Shown: positions 32,672 to 44,689 of the stretch, in pieces
Layout of the letters: every line of letters begins with the position of its first letter
Numbering within the stretch: position 1 is the first letter of the stretch
Origin: Leptidea sinapis
Lineage: Eukaryota > Arthropoda > Insecta > Lepidoptera > Pieridae
Direction: 5' to 3'
Assembly (NCBI RefSeq): GCF_905404315.1
Contig: NC_066267.1
Location: forward strand, 4,416,501 to 4,480,500
DNA: 64,000 nt
Translations under genes and position numbers: made by a program
Notes under the pieces: model-generated
Told to the model about the DNA's origin: nothing
The model's database searches: none
The model's input: the letters and a program-made list of their open reading frames with translations, nothing else

Positions 32672-33102
32672 TTTTTCTTAATTTTTTTTTAAATACGAAA
32701 CTTTACCAAGCTTTCCAATGTGACTGTACAACTTTACTATGGATATTATTTGTAAGAAAAAGCTGAGGCTGAGTGTTGCCGTTACCTTTTAAAATAAAAC
32801 ATACCTACTAGCAATGATTGTGGGGTATTAAAACTGATAAAACTGAAAAATGATACGAAATTTGCTGTTTCGATGCAACTTCTCTTTCCTCAAAGAAATG
32901 TCTTAACCTCGTAAGCCCTGCGGTCCCTTAAAAGGGATCAAATGTTCATTGTCACTAGTCTAGTCAGGCTTAGACATTTGCTATTGCAAATTGCAATTAA
33001 AGCCGGGGGTACATTTAAAGAGACCAAAGCTGTCACATTCAATTGGTTTGGCCTAGTTAAAAGTAATTATTTTTTCGACGACCTTAATAATTGATATTCG
33101 TG
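32672..33102. other. Unassigned DNA before the satellite
   Basis: No gene or repeat recognised. The sequence has a GC-richer spot at 32920-33020. Confidence 0.45.
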
Positions 33103-35003
33103 AATTAAAAGAAAAAGTGAGAGCATTAAAACCTACAGTACTTCCAAAGGCATTAATTTAAATGTTGCCATATATTATATATGGGGCTTAAATAAAAGAA
33201 AAAGTGAGAGCATTAAAACCTACAGTACTTCCAAAGGCACAAATTTAAATGTTGCCATATATTATATATGGGGCTTAAATAAAAGAAAAAGTGAGAGCAT
33301 TAAAACCTACAGTACTTCCAAAGGCACAAATTTAAATGTTGCCATATATTATATATGGGGCTTAAATAACAGAAAAAGTGAGAGCATTAAAACCTACAGT
33401 ACTTCCAAAGGCACAAATTTAAATGTTGCCATATATTATATATGGGGCTTAAATAACAGAAAAAGTGAGAGCATTAAAACCTACAGTACTTCCAAAGGCA
33501 CAAATTTAAATGTTGCCATATATTATATATGGGGCTTAAATAAAAGAAAAAGTGAGAGCATTAAAACCTACAGTACTTCCAAAGGCACAAATTTAAATGT
33601 TGCCATATATTATATATGGGGCTTAAATAACAGAAAAAGTGAGAGCATTAAAACCTACAGTACTTCCAAAGGCACAAATTTAAATGTTGCCATATATTAT
33701 ATATGGGGCTTAAATAAAAGAAAAAGTGAGAGCATTAAAACCTACAGTACTTCCAAAGGCACAAATTTAAATGTTGCCATATATTATATATGGGGCTTAA
33801 ATAACAGAAAAAGTGAGAGCATTAAAACCTACAGTACTTCCAAAGGCACAAATTTAAATGTTGCCATATATTATATATGGGGCTTAAATAACAGAAAGAG
33901 TGAGAGCATTAAAACCTACAGTACTTCCAAAGGCACAAATTTAAATGTTGCCATATATTATATATGGGGCTTAAATAAAAGAAAAAGTGAGAGCATTAAA
34001 ACCTACAGTACTTCCAAAGGCACAAATTTAACTGTTGCCATATATTATATATGGAGCTTAAATAAAAGAAAAAGTGAGAGCATTAAAACCTACAGTACTA
34101 CCAAAGGCACAAATTTAAATGTTGCCATATATTATATATGGGGCTTAAATAAAAGAAAAAGTGAGAGCATTAAAACCTACAGTACTTCCAAAGGCACAAA
34201 TTTAAATGTTGCCATATATTATATATGGGGCTTAAATAACAGAAAAAGTGAGAGCATTAAAACCTACAGTACTTCCAAAGGCACAAATTTAAATGTTGCC
34301 ATATATTATATATGGGGCTTAAATAACAGAAAAAGTGAGAGCATTAAAACCTACAGTACTTCCAAAGGCACAAATTTAAATGTTGCCATATATTATATAT
34401 GGGGCTTAAATAAAAGAAAAAGTGAGAGCATTAAAACCTACAGTACTTCCAAAGGCACAAATTTAACTGTTGCCATATATTATATATGGAGCTTAAATAA
34501 AAGAAAAAGTGAGAGCATTAAAACCTACAGTACTACCAAAGGCACAAATTTAAATGTTGCCATATATTATATATGGGGCTTAAATAAAAGAAAAAGTGAG
34601 AGCATTAAAACCTACAGTACTTCCAAAGGCACAAATTTAAATGTTGCCATATATTATATATGGGGCTTAAATAACAGAAAAAGTGAGAGCATTAAAACCT
34701 ACAGTACTTCCAAAGGCACAAATTTAAATGTTGCCATATATTATATATGGGGCTTAAATAACAGAAAAAGTGAGAGCATTAAAACCTACAGTACTTCCAA
34801 AGGCACAAATTTAAATGTTGCCATATATTATATATGGGGCTTAAATAAAAGAAAAAGTGAGAGCATTAAAACCTACAGTACTTCCAAAGGCACAAATTTA
34901 ACTGTTGCCATATATTATATATGGAGCTTAAATAAAAGAAAAAGTGAGAGCATTAAAACCTACAGTACTACCAAAGGCACAAATTTAAATGTTGCCATAT
35001 ATT
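33103..35003 (+). repeat. 87-bp satellite array, 22 units, with 5-unit higher-order repeat
   Basis: The marker GAGAGCATTAAAACC recurs every 87 bp exactly from 33119 to 34946, giving 22 unit starts with no indels. Each unit contains a perfect 8+1+8 palindrome (CCATATATTATATATGG). Diagnostic variants: AATAAAAG or AATAACAG at the start, AACTG for AAATG, GGAGC for GGGGC, and TACTACC for TACTTCC. Units 11-15, 16-20 and 21-22 repeat the same variant order, so a 435-bp higher-order period has spread over the right half. Unit 1 is the most diverged. No long frame runs through it. Confidence 0.97.
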
Positions 35004-35157
35004 TTGATACAATTATTTTTCAGGTCAACTGTAAACTCGTTTCTCTCCCTCTTCCATAATCAAATAGAATATTATGTATAGGTAGGTGCAAAGATTTTAA
35101 AATATTTATTCAGAATTAAGTTTAACTGCTCTTTTTTTTTAATAATTCAATTTATTA
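35004..35157. other. Spacer right of the satellite
   Basis: AT-rich; contains an acceptor-like TATTTTTCAGGTCAAC at about 35020, but no exon can be argued for. Confidence 0.4.
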
Positions 35158-35425
35158 GATTTATACAAATAAAATTTGAAAACAAAATTTTATGAACGGT
35201 GTGGGACTCGAGCCCACGACCGCGTGGCGTCCGAGTGTTCTGCCAACTGAGCTAACCGTTCGAGTGACGTATCGTCATAAAATCTTGTATGCTTTGTTCA
35301 ACTCTCACGTTGTGGTTTCATGTTCAGGATCCACTTTCAGTTGATAACCTGCTCAACCCCAATATTGCATATTGAGAAATTGACTTGAGATGTCGCTCTT
35401 GTTGCTCTTGCTAAACAATCTTTTA
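35158..35425 (-). repeat. tRNA-related repeat, copy 3
   Basis: On the minus strand the tRNA-like part (about 35194-35264) has a perfect 7-bp acceptor stem GAACGGT/ACCGTTC, an A box TAGCTCAGTTGG and a B box GGCTCGAGTCC. The anticodon stem does not pair well, so it is not a working tRNA. Flanks match copies 1 and 2 (GAGTGACGTATCGTCATAAA, CAACCCCAATATTGCAT). Confidence 0.82.
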
Positions 35426-35560
35426 TGTTTTTAAAGTGATAATTCTTAATCCAGGGTTCGAGCCCTGCGTCGTTCATAAAATTTTGTTTTCAAATTTTAT
35501 TTGTGTATTAATCCTAGAAGTGAGGGTTATTACTTTAAAATATAATAAATTATTAGGATT
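35426..35560 (+). repeat. tRNA-related repeat, copy 4, truncated, head to head with copy 3
   Basis: The plus strand holds only the T arm and what follows it: GGGTTCGAGCCC, then TCGTTCATAAAATTTTG and TCCTAGAAGTGAGGGTTATT. Together with copy 3 it creates inverted ends of about 50 bp, which could be mistaken for the TIRs of one element. Confidence 0.75.
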
Positions 35561-36655
35561 ATGTTCAAATATACGTTATATATTTTTAAAAAACCCACTG
35601 GTTTTTTATATGTATTTTCTATGATAGAATTAATTGACAGTTCTGCTGTGAAACAATTTTATTATAACAGCAGGGAGCATATTTTACGAAAAAATTCTTG
35701 ATGTTATGAAATATTATGGACAAATTCATAAAAACAATATCGTCTATGTAATGTTATAAAAAAATTGTTTATGTTATTGAAATAGTTCTGTTTATATTGT
35801 AAACAAAATGTATTTTGATATTTTAAAATAGATTCAGACATAGGACATAGAATTCTTCCATTTTGCAGCCAAGAATAACAAAGCACATTTTCTAAGAATT
35901 GCTCTTGGCAACCTCACAAATGTTATTGAACAAGATGAAATGACACCCACATACAGTAGCATAGAAGTAAAAGTAACAAGGTCTTATTTTGACTTGATAA
36001 TGTTTTGAGTCTGCGATGTTAAATTTTTTATTTCTGATCCAATGAATACCATTTTGTTCTATAAAACAAAGAAAAAGACCACTCCTCTATACCTTGTCAA
36101 AGTAATATGTAGGTATCTAACAGGTTTGTTGATGAACTAATTTATAAAGCTGCTAATTATGTAAGCATTTAATGAAATAATGATTTAATATTTCAATTTG
36201 GATGATAACATAATTTTTTTGAATATCCATACCAAAAAACTGTTCTTTTGAAACATAATATGTAATAGTAGATATACGAAGAAGATGTCGAATATAAATC
36301 TTTTAGCTAATCTTCTTTCTTGCCTTTGCATTATGCGCTATCTTTTATACATTTCTTCTTTAGCCATTTGAGTGTCTTGTTGTAATGTCAATGTTTCTTC
36401 TAATAATAAGACAGGCGTCACGTAACATCTGATCCATTAGCTGCTAAAAGGAGAGCCTCTGAGTGGTCTTTAAGTACGGTCAACTAGTTTAACGATTTCC
36501 TTCTTACTGACCAAGTTTAGTAATATGAATCAGAATTATTTTTATTTTACACCATTTATTACATCGTATAATAATATTATACTCTGGATATCACAGATTC
36601 CACCAAGCGATTATTTATTTACATGTTGGTAGCAGTCCGTGATAGGCAATCCATT
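35561..36655 (-). other. Unassigned; weak traces of a decayed coding element on the minus strand
   Basis: On the minus strand two stretches look like old coding sequence: FVRLPRAILRKCALLFLAAK (around 35850-35920) and LLLEETLTLQQDTQMAKEEM, then IMQRQERRLAKRF (around 36300-36430). The second is a charged, helix-forming segment like the tail of MADF/Myb-type transposon proteins. The resemblance is too weak to name a family, and stops interrupt it. Confidence 0.3.
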
Positions 36656-36748
36656 ATGGGTTGTAGAAATGTCTTATTATTTTTATTACATTTCAGCCTA
36701 AGTTTATGTGAACATCTAGACATCGCAGGCGGAAGGAAAGGCCACAGT
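36656..36748 (+). CDS. Candidate first exon encoding a signal peptide
   Basis: An ATG at 36656 (context CCATTATGG) opens 31 codons. A basic start (MGCRN) is followed by a hydrophobic core (VLLFLLHFSLSL) and then a polar segment (CEHLDIAGGRKGHS), and the exon ends exactly at a consensus donor AGT|GTAAGT in phase 0. This is the layout of a first exon of a secreted or membrane protein. An in-frame ATG 33 bp upstream would place extra polar residues before the core, so I prefer 36656. I found no second exon downstream in the window and do not recognise the protein; a large intron full of repeats is possible. A retroelement 5' exon or chance frame is the alternative. Confidence 0.45.
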
Positions 36749-38264
36749 GTAAGTACTTCTTGATTATTACCGGGCATTTATTACTGTATTGATTTGTGAG
36801 TCACCAACTTAGAATAGAAACATATGAAAATACCTTATTATTTGTATAATAAACTGGGATGGTAAGGACAACGCAGTGCAACGAATATAAAAAATAAGTC
36901 TGACTCGCAGATATAATCCCTAAACACTGCGCCTAGACATCAATCTGCAGCGTTCACGGGAAGTTTTCTATACAATGGCACCAAGCGCTAGAATAATTTA
37001 CCGCCATAATTTGTCTCAAATATATCAATAAATTATATAAGAAATATATTTTAGATTAATTACAATGGAGAACAACTGTCTAGAGGGGCTGCTGAAAACC
37101 AGCGAAATGTTGGTAGTATCATTTTAGTAATGAATTACCATTCACGTCTCGTGGTCACACCAGTGTGACTACGAGTATTTTTTTCATCGTGGTCACACCA
37201 AAGGGTTTTACTACACCCTGTTGGTAATTGATATAAGTGATGTGTCAATTTCTATTCTCATGATATCGACATTGTCGATAGTTTAGATAACGAATGATTA
37301 AGGATGGAAATTGTTTTTTTTCTCGCCTTCACACTGCGGGTTTAACAACACTATTTTATTAAGATATAAAATTAGTTAAAACGTTATTGGTGTCATAAGT
37401 ACCATATGTAGAAATAGGCAGATGTATAACTTTTGTAAAATTAGGTATAGTTTGGCAGTTTATCCCCTAACTAGACGAACAAAGTTCTGAAGTCAATATT
37501 TCCGCTTTTGACCACTCCGTCCACATATGTGAATTACGAGCCGCACAGTGTTTGACTTATATATTATTATTCTAATTCTCAATAATATAGTGCTGTTTTT
37601 TTTACTATGTTTAAACTATTTCTTTATCCATTTTGATTAAGTAGTTTAATATATTTTTTCTATTGATAAAATAAATGTGTGGCGATAAATTGTTAATAAA
37701 GCTATTTCTATTTCAAACAAGTCTATTTCACAAATGATTCATTCATCATATTATTCAAATGAAAGTAACAAGCGACAGCTTCAAATTCAAATCCGGTTCT
37801 GGTCACCAAAGTTTCAATGAGCTGCCGAAATGACAAACGACACCGACTAATCACGTGTCATCAAAAGTTAGTGAATTACTTCAATTGAGGCAAATTTTGG
37901 CGGCGTTTTCATTAGGCTGGAAGAATTGAATTATTTATATACCAATGAAATTTGTTGTAAAAATAGAATAAACAGAACAACTCAAATAAAGTGTTTTGTT
38001 AGAGATAGATAAGATATTGATTATTTTTATTACTACTATATATAATGAAAATGGTCTATGTTTGAGGCTCAATCACGCCTAAACCACTGATCGTATCGAC
38101 ATTAAACTACCACCATTCAATGCGAAATTCGTCCTAGATGGTTTATAGCTTTTTTTTTGAACTCCAACGTTTCTTCATTAATTTAATTCTCTCAAGATAC
38201 TCTATCTAGACGTTTAAAATATCTAAGATTTTATAATAGGTAGTTTAGTCTAATTAATTACGAT
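36749..38264. other. Unassigned; possible intron of the candidate gene at 36656
   Basis: Contains a short hairpin around 37150-37170 (GGTCACAC CA GTGTGACT) with a second CGTGGTCACACCA copy 40 bp later, and a fragment of a dispersed repeat at about 38060-38100 (CACGCCTAAACCACTGA, also at 58011). Nothing else recognised. Confidence 0.45.
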
Positions 38265-38435
38265 AGGGACGATACGACATGGGTACTTTCAAAAAAAGCG
38301 CGTACATTTCCTTCCTTAAAGGCCGGCAACGCTCCTGTGATTCTCTGGTGGTGCAAGAGAATGTGGGCGGCAGTGATCACTTAACACCAGGTAACCCGTA
38401 CGCTCGTTTGTCCTCCTTATCCATTAAAATAAAAT
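38265..38435 (+). mobile_element. Rep-B (Jockey-like LINE) 3' end fragment
   Basis: The plus strand reads ACGATACGACATGGGTACTT, CTTAAAGGCCGGCAACGCTC and GTACGCTCGTTTGTCCTCC, which encodes RYDMGTFKK and LKGRQRSC before the 3' UTR. Confidence 0.88.
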
Positions 38436-39351
38436 AAATACATAAAAATTAGGTAAATTTTTGTTTAATTATTTTTTTAAGGAAGAGTAGTAAAAACGAA
38501 CATACATAAGGGATATCTACCGGGATGTGATTACCATGGCCCAAACTGTCTTGTCACTTCGGAGGCATCGAAGCGTCAAATAAAAAGAAGACACAGTGGT
38601 ACCTGGTGAGATAGGATCATCTGGATAGTAACGGAGCATAAAAATATGACAATAAGAAACTGGTAATCTATATTCCACAATGTTCGTGCAATTGCTCTTA
38701 ATTTAGTTGCTTTAAACTTTCTGATATTAAACACAAGGTTTGGGTATTGAAACAAGAAATTTAAATTACCAATAAATAATTAAAGTTTCGAAGTAGTTAG
38801 CTGTATCGAATAACCAAAACAGAATTAAGCAATTTATAATCTTTAAATTTACAATAGCAGTGAAAGAAAGTGGAAAGCTTACAAGACCAATGTCTCAGAA
38901 TAACTTTTCTTAATAACTTAAGTATAAACTTTGCTTTAAAGAACACTAGTGTATTATGTAGTGTAAACTTGTAATGCCTCTAAATTATATTATATTATAT
39001 TCGTAGGTATAACCTAGCAGGGCAATTTTATATAAAATATCAATATTTTTATAGCCACAACAACTTAGGTGTTATGAAAAATTATGATACAAGATATATA
39101 AGAGAGGTTGCGGGTTCGAGTTCCGCATCGTTTATAAAAAAATGATGTATGTAATAGTGTACACACGAAAGAAGTGAAGCTTACAATTAATAAGTATCTG
39201 CAGTAAATGTGAATGAATTCATTGAAATCAGCAAGTATTATTTTTACTAAGATTATGAACATGATTATAATCATAATTATCAAAGTCCAGAGTAACAGAA
39301 AAGTGTGATGATTTCCTTTTTTAATTCTTCCATATGTTTAAGTTTCACTTT
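38436..39351 (+). other. Unassigned AT-rich DNA with a tRNA-related T-arm remnant (39105-39160)
   Basis: The short block GCGGGTTCGAGTTCCGCATC followed by GTTTATAAAA matches the T arm and downstream flank of the tRNA-related repeats, so this is a fifth, heavily truncated copy. The rest has nothing recognised. Confidence 0.55.
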
Positions 39352-39622
39352 ACCAGTGGGAGGCTCCTTTTTACAGGATGCCGGCTAGATTATGGGTACA
39401 ACAACGGCGCCTATTTCTGACGTGAATTAGTAATGTGTGAGCATTACTGGGCAAATGAGACTTAACATCTTACGTCTCAAGGTGACGAACGCAGTTGTAG
39501 TGCCGCACTGAATTTTTGGGTTATTTCAAGAATCCTGAGCGGCACTGCATTGTAATGGGCAGGGCATATCAATTACCATCAACTGAACGTCCTGCTTATC
39601 TCGTCCCTTATTTTCATTAGAT
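39352..39622 (+). repeat. Rep-A copy 4
   Basis: Starts ACCAGTGGGAGGCTCC and ends CTTATCTCGTCCCTTATTTT. An internal deletion removes the TTTCGGTC block present in other copies. Confidence 0.88.
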
Positions 39623-40724
39623 TACCGTTTCATGCTAAAATTGCAAGAAAAAATGGGGAAATTGCAGGAAAAAATCACCTACTAAAGGGCTTAAAAGTAT
39701 AAAACCAAGTATAGCTGAGTAGCTATACTTAACATACTGTACTTAAGTATAGCTGTTTGTTTTGAAAATGTATAATATATCCAGGATTGACAGTATTACA
39801 GCTTTGAGTCTTTGATCCGGATATATTTCACTCAAAAAATTTTCTTATCTAATGGGTAAAGCTACCTCACCTTTTAAGTACAAAATACGGTCTGAAGACT
39901 GATATTGTTATAGAAGATTGTAATGCGAAATTAGGCTGAAAGAAATTTTTCTCTCAAATTCCAAATTAATTTATGTGAAACAGGAGCCTGCAATTTTATA
40001 TTGAATTTTCCTCTTTCGCAGGAAGCTACAAGTATTTATAATTTGTTTAAGATAGGTTTAGATAGGCGATAAAATATAAGCTATTTTTATTGAACCATTA
40101 AGAGGCTGGCATTTTCAGTCTGAGACAAAATCTTCTTTAAAAAGTTAAGTTAAAAAAACTGAAGTAAAATTCATTTATTCAATACATAAATATTAATTGA
40201 AAACAAAATATTTACATTATTTTACAATTTATTTATTTTAATTTGACAAACATTGAAGTGCGATAAGTCATTGTTTAGGATATCTGAACACTGAAGATAT
40301 ATTTTAGTATTGTTTAATGTTAAAAATGGCGTTTTTAGTGTATTTTGTTGACTAACGCGAGTGGTACACATTTAAATAAACAACTTTCTTAAGTAGGTAT
40401 TAAAACTCGTGGAATTTCATTTATACATTAGGCAGTTGCGTAAAAGTTACATTTCATAGGGGGACAGGGGGAGTCCTCTTGTAAACTTGCTCTGCGAAGG
40501 TCACGAAACGTTGGGTTAAATTAAATACTACTAAAATTTTACACAAATATCTAATGCAATTAAAATTACACGCGTTTTAATCCTCAAGCTATTTTAATTT
40601 TAAAGTTTATTTTGAATTAGTGTTCTTCTGTTGGATTTCCAAATAAATAAATAAATAGTAAAAACTATCAGATGCCAGAGAGACTTAAATAGAGAAGTAA
40701 GTTTTACAATATATACTTTATTTA
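39623..40724. other. Unassigned AT-rich DNA
   Basis: Contains a repeated AAGTATAGCTG motif at about 39703-39750 and a GC-richer stretch at 40450-40520. No gene recognised. Confidence 0.45.
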
Positions 40725-40955
40725 TGACAATAAAGGACGAGACGAGCAGGACGTGCAGCTGATGGTAAATCATACGCACAGCCTTTTACAATGCAGTCTC
40801 CAGGATTCTTGAAAAACCCCAAAAATTCTGAGCGGCACTACAATAATTGCGCTCGCCACCTTGAGCCATAATATGTTAAGACCGAACCTGTTTACACACC
40901 ATTGCTTCACGTCAGATATAGGCGCCGTTGTGGTACCTATAATCTAGCTGGCATC
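40725..40955 (-). repeat. Rep-A copy 5
   Basis: GGACGAGACGAGCAGGACG at the tail side, then TTCTGAGCGGCACTACAAT, and GGCGCCGTTGTGGTACC near the other end. 5' end truncated. Confidence 0.85.
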
Positions 40956-41549
40956 AATATAATTGAGCTCGAAAACAAGGCTGTGCAATCTATTTTAGCG
41001 ACTATGTATCTAATATAATATAAATTCAGGTTGTTTCGGCACGTGATTAGATAGACGCATAAATTGGTGCCCGGGGTGTTTTGAGGTTAACGAATCCACG
41101 GCTCAAGTTCTCCTCTTTAGTTATACTATATAAATATTTGTGATTTGTATTCGAAAAAGTGGTATTATACTTATGCTAAAGTTGCTAGCTATCTAGATTA
41201 ACATTTTTTTTTTTATTTACGTTATTTAAAACAAACATTAACATAGTTTGGGCTAATGCCCTCTGGTAATCAATTAATACCTGTTTTTAATTGCACCTCT
41301 GTTCCTACATTTTAATTCTTAATGTACCGAACATAAACTTTGTTACATTTACATTTAGTAATACTTAATTAAATCATTGGTTTGAAAGTTTGTATTTAAT
41401 ATTTTTATTTATATTGAATATATTTCAGTATCAGGTTACTATTTAAATCAATTCATACTCGTAAACACTACAAACAGAAAACATTGAACCGGTTGGTCGA
41501 CCAACAAATTTAAAATGGCTAAACTTGGGTAATGTTAAAATATTGTTTC
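40956..41549. other. Unassigned AT-rich DNA
   Basis: No gene or repeat recognised. Confidence 0.45.
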
Positions 41550-42780
41550 CGTCGATCGGTGTAAGATGTCTGGATCGAAGCGTCAGTGAAAGCAATAGAC
41601 GACAAAAAAACAGGGTTTGCACAAATCATCCGAACTGCAAAGTTTCATAGATGAAATACAACTGTGCCTTCAGAATATTTAAGCTGCTAACGGTGCGTAC
41701 ATAGTCTAAGCACATCGTCAAAATCAGTGAGCAGCTTTTAATATACCCGTCTGCAACATGTAAATTCTGGGTGTTATCGAAAGCTCTTCAGAAGACAACC
41801 CAACCCATACATTATAAGAGACGGCCCATCTTCTGGGCACTTTTTTGCCTCCAACTCGACTCATAGCAGTAGGAAAGACAACGCCAAACTTCACCCAGTG
41901 TCATATCTCTAGGCTGGAAGTACAATTTCGACAAGAAACTGTTCATCGAGCTCTGTTTAATTCAGATCCGGCTAACAACTCCTCTACAAAATCATGGTAA
42001 GCATATGTACAGTAGGTAGTAATAGTAATATAGTAGATCACCGACTGATGGTATGGCTATCGCCATCCATTGTAGCTCATACGTTGGTTAGTCACAAGGA
42101 AGAAGAGCTGATAGTTAGTCTGGTCAAACTGAAGGAATTCGATCGTGTATGGCTCAAGGCACGCAGCATACTGGCCATTTTCGGAATTGTTTGAATCCGA
42201 AGTCCATTGGAGAGCTGGAGTTCCCTAAAACTGTGTCTTTTACATTGCTTGTTATGCATTCTCTTGAGAAGGTCTCGGAATGAGGTAAAATTGACCTTGG
42301 TAAATTCAACCCCCAGAAGACTCAATTTTGCACGCGATTACTACTAAAAAGCCCATTCAAACTCAAACACCACGCAATATATGACAAAAATGCTCGAAAT
42401 GTCGGACGATTACCAATGACATGATCTGGAAGTGAAAAAACAGAGCACAGCATTTATTCAAGCCTGCTGGTATTTTAGCGCTCTACAAAGCATAGATCCA
42501 TCCAAATAATGGAGTCTTGCTTGCTTGGATAGTTCTCACCAACTGCATGTGTAGTACTTAATCTAAAATGCTGATTTCAGTAGATCTTCTTCCACTTCCA
42601 ACCAAAACTTAATTTTATTTAAATTAATAATAAAATGATATATCTACGATCCAAAAAGCTCGTACACTTTTCTAAAAGGCTAGATACGTTCCACTGATTC
42701 ATTTGGTGTTGTTCTAGAATGTGGCGGTGATCACTTAATTTCAGGTGACGTTTGCTTGTCATCCTCTTCCATCAAAATTC
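41550..42780 (+). pseudogene. Highly decayed Jockey-type LINE (Rep-B) copy
   Basis: The plus strand keeps scattered reverse transcriptase landmarks in shifting frames: LKEFDRVWLKA (palm), then SLEKVSE and LGKFNPQKTQFC (a stretch typical of lepidopteran Jockey elements), then a degraded Rep-B 3' end at 42655-42775 (GTGGCGGTGATCACTTAATT). Many stops and shifts show an old insertion. It is the longest Rep-B copy in the window and ties the short Rep-B tails to a Jockey-clade element. Confidence 0.68.
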
Positions 42781-43559
42781 TTACTGTAAACTTATTTACA
42801 TCAAGATCTATCGAACCAATCATTATAGGTTTGCAGACGGAAAAACATTTTTTATTAATGAACTTTATGTCAGATAATATTTATCTCAAATTATTTGTAA
42901 CAATTAAAGTTATATGCAGAGAATAGATAGATATTGTGATAAAGTTTGACTTTACTATCTATAAAAGAAAATTAAGAATGATATCACGCGAATTTGGATC
43001 CTGTTACTCTTAACTGAAAGTTCAATTACTAAGAGTATGTTGACGAAGCAAATGTTAACAAAAAAGTTTAGATCATAGACAACATTCACATACGTATGTG
43101 CTGACTCTATTAAAAGTTCGAGAATTTGCTTCGGGAGTTTAGTTTTTAGATCATGAATGCGACAATGTCGTTCAAAATGTGATTTTAACAAAGTTTTGTT
43201 CTATGTTCATTGCAAGTTGCTGTTTATTGTAAAATGGGGTCCTAATAATATATAACCAAACTGGTAAGATTCGATTTTTTATATTTAAGCTTAACACATG
43301 ATTGAAATTTATGTTTTCGTTTTATTTTTGTTATATTTCAAAATAAATACTTTAAAATATCACTAATTTAACTTTTTAAAGATAAATCTATTGCTAAAAA
43401 TTGGATGACCTCGTCGCATTTACTGAATTAATAACATGCGGCTACTTTTAATTAGCTCCTAGCCTTCGGCTAAAAAGCTCTTCGACTATGGCGTAGAATG
43501 AAGTAAGTAGCATAATAATATCATCATTCCAAATCATGGCAATTATTTGAATTAAGTAC
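42781..43559. other. Unassigned AT-rich DNA
   Basis: Short minus-strand frames exist but none is recognisable. Confidence 0.45.
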
Positions 43560-43990
43560 TTAATATTAAAAATAAAATAGATAAGAACAATAGCTTTTTT
43601 ATTACGGCAACTATTAGATTCTTTTGTGCGTGGCATCTTGACACTTAATGGCATCTTTCAAATTGTAACATTGCGTTTGCGTTAACATGCGTCGTGTTAT
43701 CATACATTGAAATTAATAAAATACAAAATACTGATCATATGTGATCCCAGTTTCATTCTTATTTCTTGTACTATTGTTTTTACAAAGTTTTACTACGCAA
43801 CCCAGCATTTTCGTTTCAATTATTAGCAAAGTTTAACAGAACGTGGCACGTCAACGTCACACATTATTCGAGACTGGTTCGAGTACGCCCATTTGGATAC
43901 AGTATTAGTTGCCGCACTTTGCGACTACGTCTGCGGTATCTAATTGGAAGCGAAGCGGAGACCAATCCTTAATATAAGACTACTATATTA
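43560..43990 (-). repeat. Rep-F copy 2
   Basis: Inverted relative to 13830-14160. Matching blocks: TTTTTACAAAGTTTTACTAC, CGCAACCCAG, and GCCACGCACAAAAGAATCTA (minus strand). The plus-strand segment GGAGACCAATCCTTAAT at about 43956 is the motif found at the other end of copy 1. Confidence 0.62.
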
Positions 43991-44689
43991 AACTACCTTC
44001 AAATGTACATACTAAATATTAAAACTATTTATTAATATTTTATTTTATGTATCAGATTAGTTTATTTAGGTATTTTATGTTTGGTTAACTATTCTTTCAA
44101 TCTTATCCGGTGGAAAGAGCGGTCTTCCCTAACACAGGTTGTGCGAACTTAAAAGGGAAGTCCTTCAAGTTGTATTAACTACAATGCTTAGTAAATAAAT
44201 TCAAAAATTAAAAAAAATATTTCCTAGAATATAAGTGTAGGTTTTACCTTAGCATCAGGTGAAATTTTACGAGCCGTTGCAATAAGTAACCTTAGTTTAC
44301 CCTGCATTTAAATGTATGATGTATTTTCGAAACAAGTAATTAGTTACCAACACATCAGAATTGGTTGGCAAAGAAAAATATAAAAGGCAGAATTTGGCAG
44401 GTGCTTAAGGCACATTTAAATAGCATCTTGTTCTTTGTTATTCTGATCAATTCTTATCATGAAGTGAAAGTTCTTTTAATCAGTCTGACATGAAAAGCAC
44501 ACGATTAAAGACGGTGCCCTCTTTATAGGTCCAAATACCCACACACAAATACACTTACACCTACTACATTAGTACATTTTTTCCATTTAGACCTGCGATC
44601 AGTCCTCAAGACTATAATCAGGTGAGTTTCAAGAGGATGAGGTTTGGCGAGGCAGAGACACTGCCCCATCTCTCCTTAGTTAGGTAGCA
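43991..44689. other. Unassigned DNA
   Basis: No gene recognised. The last 100 bp may belong to the LINE fragment that follows. Confidence 0.4.

Noticed and set aside
33103..35003. A CRISPR-like array
   Set aside because: The units are directly adjacent with no unique spacers and the sequence is eukaryotic; it is a satellite.
35158..35560. A single MITE with 50-bp terminal inverted repeats
   Set aside because: The inverted ends are explained by two copies of the tRNA-related repeat placed head to head; the right copy continues past the supposed end with the family's usual flank.
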